Shown here: piece after piece, positions 5,841-7,975 of the stretch
Layout of the letters: every line of letters begins with the position of its first letter
Numbering within the stretch: the stretch's first letter is position 1
Origin: Verrucomicrobiota bacterium
Lineage (GTDB): Bacteria; Verrucomicrobiota; Kiritimatiellia; CAIQIC01; Lenti-01
Assembly (NCBI GenBank): GCA_022709625.1
Contig: JAKLIL010000069.1
Location: 1 to 7,975 of the forward strand
DNA: 7,975 nucleotides
Direction of reading: 5' to 3'
Program-made: the position numbers and the translations under genes
The notes under the pieces: model-generated
Told to the model about the DNA's origin: nothing
The model's database searches: none
What the model saw: only the letters and a program-made list of their open reading frames with translations

Positions 5841-6393
5841 GAGGCCAGAGATGGGTGGAAGTGGATTTGAAACGGTCGTCTTCGCTGAAGACGCAGCCGC
5901 AATACTGCTGGCGGTAGAGCATGTGGACCCAGGCGGGATTGGGTTCGGCCGTCCGCGCGTCGCGGTACAGAAAGTGCACGCCGGCCGCGCGGGCGGCGGC
6001 CTCGCCCGCGGCGCGAATCAACGCATGGTCCTGGTGCCGGCTGGTCACCAAGGTCGAGGTAAACACGGGGCAGCCCGTCTCGCGCGCGGCCTGCGCGGCT
6101 CGATTCAGGCGCAGGGCGTAGCACACCGAACAGCGGTCGGGCGCGGATTCCCGCCCGTGGACCGCGCGGCAAAATTCCACCAACCCGTAGGCCTCGTCGG
6201 CAAGCAGCGGGAGGCGGACGCGTTCCGCGAGCATCTTGACCGCTTTCAGCCGGCGCCGGAATTCGATCAAGGGATGGATGTTGGGATTCCACCAGAATAC
6301 CGTCGGTTGCCACGCGTCCGGCGCGGATCCCAAATCCGCCAGGAGTTTGCCGAGGCAATGCGCGCAGCAGGCATGGACCAGGATCTTTTCCAT
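5815..6393 (-). CDS. queH: Epoxyqueuosine reductase QueH
   Basis: 192 aa. QueH (formerly DUF208) performs the last step of queuosine synthesis, reducing epoxyqueuosine to queuosine in the wobble position of tRNAs with GUN anticodons; it replaces the cobalamin enzyme QueG. Seen here: N-terminal VHACCAHC (Cys9, Cys10, Cys13), FWWNPNIHP at 33-41, RCSVCYALRL (Cys88, Cys91), TSTLVTSRHQD at 112-122, and QYCGC (Cys165, Cys167), the family's metal/Fe-S cysteine pattern. Start ATG 6393 lies 4 bp after the methyltransferase-like stop, so translation is probably coupled. The last residues PGSGIKN and the TAA stop come from the right arm of the palindromic repeat, giving a tail unlikely to be native. All motifs precede the tail, so the enzyme is probably functional. 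No other queuosine genes are in view. Confidence 0.93.
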   Translation of the reverse strand: MEKILVHACCAHCLGKLLADLGSAPDAWQPTVFWWNPNIHPLIEFRRRLKAVKMLAERVRLPLLADEAYGLVEFCRAVHGRESAPDRCSVCYALRLNRAAQAARETGCPVFTSTLVTSRHQDHALIRAAGEAAARAAGVHFLYRDARTAEPNPAWVHMLYRQQYCGCVFSEDDRFKSTSTHLWPPPGSGIKN

Positions 6394-6397
6394 GCGC

Positions 6398-6976
6398 TCA
6401 GCCGCCCCGCTTGCGATAGGCGTGGATCTCTTCGGGCCCCAAGCCCAGCAACAGGAAGGCGCCGGCCTCGGCCGTGGCGGCGAACAACTGCAGCAAACGC
6501 GGTTCTTCGCCGGGCCAGGGATAGGCATACACCGCCGCCCGTTTGGCGGCGGTGAACGTCTTCCGTCCGGGCACCAGGGGATCGTAAGTGCCGTGTTCGA
6601 AACGCACGCACACGTCGTAGCGGCGGGCCAATTCGCGGGATTCCTTCACGAGCGTTTCGTCGAGTTCCACGCCCAGGGCGTCGTAACCCAGCGTGCCCGC
6701 CAGAATGGTCGCCAAGCCCTGTCCGCTCCCCCACTCCATGAAGGCGGCGCCGGCCTGGATCCGGCGGGTGTGCAACAGCCATTGGAGAACTTGGAAGACG
6801 TAACGGACGTCGCCGGGAACGAACCGCCCCTGGCCCACCCCGTCGTCGTACTCTTCGGCGCGATCTTCGGCATCGCGGATGAAGCAGTCCACGAAGCGGG
6901 GCACGGGCAGGTCGCCGGCATCGGCCGGCACGGCCACCCGTTCCAGTTCCGACGGAATGGCGAATTCGTCCCGCAT
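6398..6976 (-). CDS. Class I SAM-dependent methyltransferase-like protein
   Basis: 192 aa. The centre has a Rossmann-type motif I: AFMEWGSGQG at 78-87, followed by GVELDE at 102-107, the acidic strand end that binds the SAM ribose. The later YAYPWPGEEP (150-159) sits where motif IV, near the acceptor site, is found. The N-terminal 75 residues are helical and acidic, with no recognised domain. No signal peptide or membrane segment. The substrate is unknown; a link to tRNA or queuosine is suggested only by position. Start ATG 6976 was chosen because it is 7 bp after the DJ-1 gene stop; a longer frame upstream would overlap that gene and gives Arg/Trp-rich sequence typical of a wrong frame. The weak ribosome site spans the preceding stop codon. 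It might be a degenerate, non-catalytic member. Confidence 0.8.
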   Translation of the reverse strand: MRDEFAIPSELERVAVPADAGDLPVPRFVDCFIRDAEDRAEEYDDGVGQGRFVPGDVRYVFQVLQWLLHTRRIQAGAAFMEWGSGQGLATILAGTLGYDALGVELDETLVKESRELARRYDVCVRFEHGTYDPLVPGRKTFTAAKRAAVYAYPWPGEEPRLLQLFAATAEAGAFLLLGLGPEEIHAYRKRGG

Positions 6977-6983
6977 GCGCGGC

Positions 6984-7538
6984 CTACCGAGCGACGAGCA
7001 TGCCGGCGGCCACCTTTTGGGCGGCCTCCGCCGAAACCAATGTTTCCACCAGCGCCAGCGCAAAGGCAAAGGCCGTTCCGGGCGCCTGGCTGGTGAGGAG
7101 ATTGCCGTCGCGCACTACGGGCTGATCCAGCCAACTACCTGCGGGCAGTTCCTCGCGGCTGCCGGGATGGCTCGTGAATCGCCGGCCCCCGAGGACGCCG
7201 GCTTCATGGAGAACCGTCGGCCCCGCGCAAATGGCCGCCACGATCTTGCCTTCCCGCAGAAATTCCCGCACGGCGTGCTTCACGCTGGCCTCCTCGCGCA
7301 TGATTTGCGTGCCGCCGATGCCCCCGGGGATGACCAGCGCATCGAAGCGATTGGCCTCGGCGGAATCCCAGACGCCGTCCGGGGCGAGGCGCACGCCGCG
7401 GGACGCGGTCACCAGACGGCTATCGCCCACTCCGGCCAGGAACACGCCGATGCCCGCCCGGCGCAACACGTCCGCGACGATCACCACTTCCATCTCTTCC
7501 GAACCGTCGGCCACCAGCACGCACACGTTCTTTTTCAT
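6984..7538 (-). CDS. DJ-1/PfpI (ThiJ) family protein
   Basis: 184 aa, a single flavodoxin-like DJ-1 domain. The reactive Cys104 lies on the nucleophile elbow AAICAGPTVLHEAGVL (101-116), Glu15 in DGSEEMEVVIVADVLRRAG and His124 in FTSHPGS match the Glu18/Cys106/His126 set of human DJ-1, and QAPGTAFAFALALVE near the end is typical of the DJ-1 branch. Members include glyoxalase III-like/deglycase proteins, oxidative-stress sensors and chaperones (YajL, Hsp31); the role here cannot be chosen from sequence, but the close match to DJ-1/YajL is clear. The start ATG overlaps the recombinase stop (ATGA) and has GGGAG six bases upstream (7549-7545), so translation is coupled. The stop is 7 bp before the next gene. 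Cytoplasmic, no signal peptide. Confidence 0.93.
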   Translation of the reverse strand: MKKNVCVLVADGSEEMEVVIVADVLRRAGIGVFLAGVGDSRLVTASRGVRLAPDGVWDSAEANRFDALVIPGGIGGTQIMREEASVKHAVREFLREGKIVAAICAGPTVLHEAGVLGGRRFTSHPGSREELPAGSWLDQPVVRDGNLLTSQAPGTAFAFALALVETLVSAEAAQKVAAGMLVAR

Positions 7539-7975
7539 GCTTCGCTCCCGGGGTTGCCGGCCCGCGGATGGGCCTTGTTGTATTCTTCCTTCAAGCGTTC
7601 CACGCTGACATGGGTGTAGATCTGGGTGGTCGAGAGGCTGGCATGGCCCAGCAACTCCTGCACGCTGCGCAAATCCGCGCCCGCATCGAGCAAATGCGTG
7701 GCGAAACTATGCCGCAGCGCGTGCGGCGTGAGCGCCGGCTCCAATCCGGCTTCGGCCAGATATTTTTTCAGCGATCGTTCCACGGAGCGCGGGGTGAGCG
7801 GACCGCCCCGGGGATTGACGAAAACGCCGGCCGGCCGGCCGGCGCCGCGCAACGCCAGCCAGACGTCGCGAGCATCCAGGGCCAGCTGCAAGGCTTGGGC
7901 CGCCGGTCGCCCGATGGGACATAGCCGCTCCTTCTTGCCCTTGCCGCGCACCAGGGCGGAACCCGAGAGCAGATC
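7535..7975 (-). CDS. Tyrosine recombinase XerC/XerD, C-terminal part (5' end beyond window)
   Basis: The last 146 residues are visible; the N-terminal SAM-like domain and the first catalytic Arg lie outside. Present are VRGKGKKERLCPIG (9-22 of the visible part) with the beta-hairpin Lys, the HxxR box TPHALRHSFATHLL (His85, Arg88), LGHASLSTTQIYTHV with His111 and nucleophile Tyr120, and the Xer-type ending AHPRA. XerC and XerD together resolve chromosome dimers at dif during division; this tail is typical of the housekeeping pair rather than of phage integrases. XerC and XerD cannot be separated from this part. The GTG at 7951 is internal, since the family sequence continues upstream. The stop overlaps the DJ-1 start by 4 bp, placing it first among the visible genes of this operon. 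No dif site seen. Confidence 0.92.
   Translation of the reverse strand, partial: DLLSGSALVRGKGKKERLCPIGRPAAQALQLALDARDVWLALRGAGRPAGVFVNPRGGPLTPRSVERSLKKYLAEAGLEPALTPHALRHSFATHLLDAGADLRSVQELLGHASLSTTQIYTHVSVERLKEEYNKAHPRAGNPGSEA

Noticed and set aside
7949..7951. GTG as the start of the recombinase gene
   Set aside because: The family sequence continues upstream in frame to the window edge, and the catalytic domain would be cut. The gene is truncated by the window, not short.

Overview
This is a GC-rich bacterial chromosome segment carrying core genes. Nearly everything is on the minus strand, so gene order is best read from right to left. No prophage, CRISPR array, defence system or RNA gene is visible. 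Taxonomy cannot be fixed from the sequence. The high GC, a primary sigma factor with a long Lys/Ala-rich leader, and an ATP-cone joined to a uridine-kinase-like P-loop domain make me think of the PVC group (Verrucomicrobiota, Kiritimatiellota, Lentisphaerota), but this is a weak inference.

Layout from right to left. (1) Positions 7975 to 5815 hold a compact four-gene run with 4-bp overlaps or 4-7 bp gaps: the C-terminal half of a XerC/XerD tyrosine recombinase, a DJ-1/PfpI-family protein with an intact Glu/Cys/His site, a class I SAM methyltransferase-like protein, and the epoxyqueuosine reductase QueH. (2) At 5773-5840 is a long, nearly perfect palindrome with a 24-nt AT-rich centre. It resembles a REP/MITE-type repeat and supplies the last codons and the stop codon of queH. 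(3) rpmB (ribosomal protein bL28, four-cysteine form) follows with its own likely promoter, and ends in an intrinsic terminator. (4) Citrate synthase gltA begins immediately after this terminator and is followed after 8 bp by a small TPR protein gene. (5) A 179-bp non-coding gap holds a good sigma-70 promoter for rpoD and an unexplained terminator-like hairpin that points the other way. (6) rpoD (primary sigma factor) is followed 54 bp later by a gene encoding an ATP-cone plus uridine-kinase-like domain. (7) At the left edge the last 45 codons of an unrecognised plus-strand gene converge on this pair.

The genes cover transcription initiation (rpoD), translation (rpmB, queH through tRNA modification), central carbon metabolism (gltA) and probable nucleotide metabolism or sensing (the ATP-cone kinase). 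I see no dedicated novel system. The most noteworthy points are the ATP-cone kinase with a Ser in place of the second Walker A glycine, and the palindromic repeat fused in frame to the 3' end of queH.
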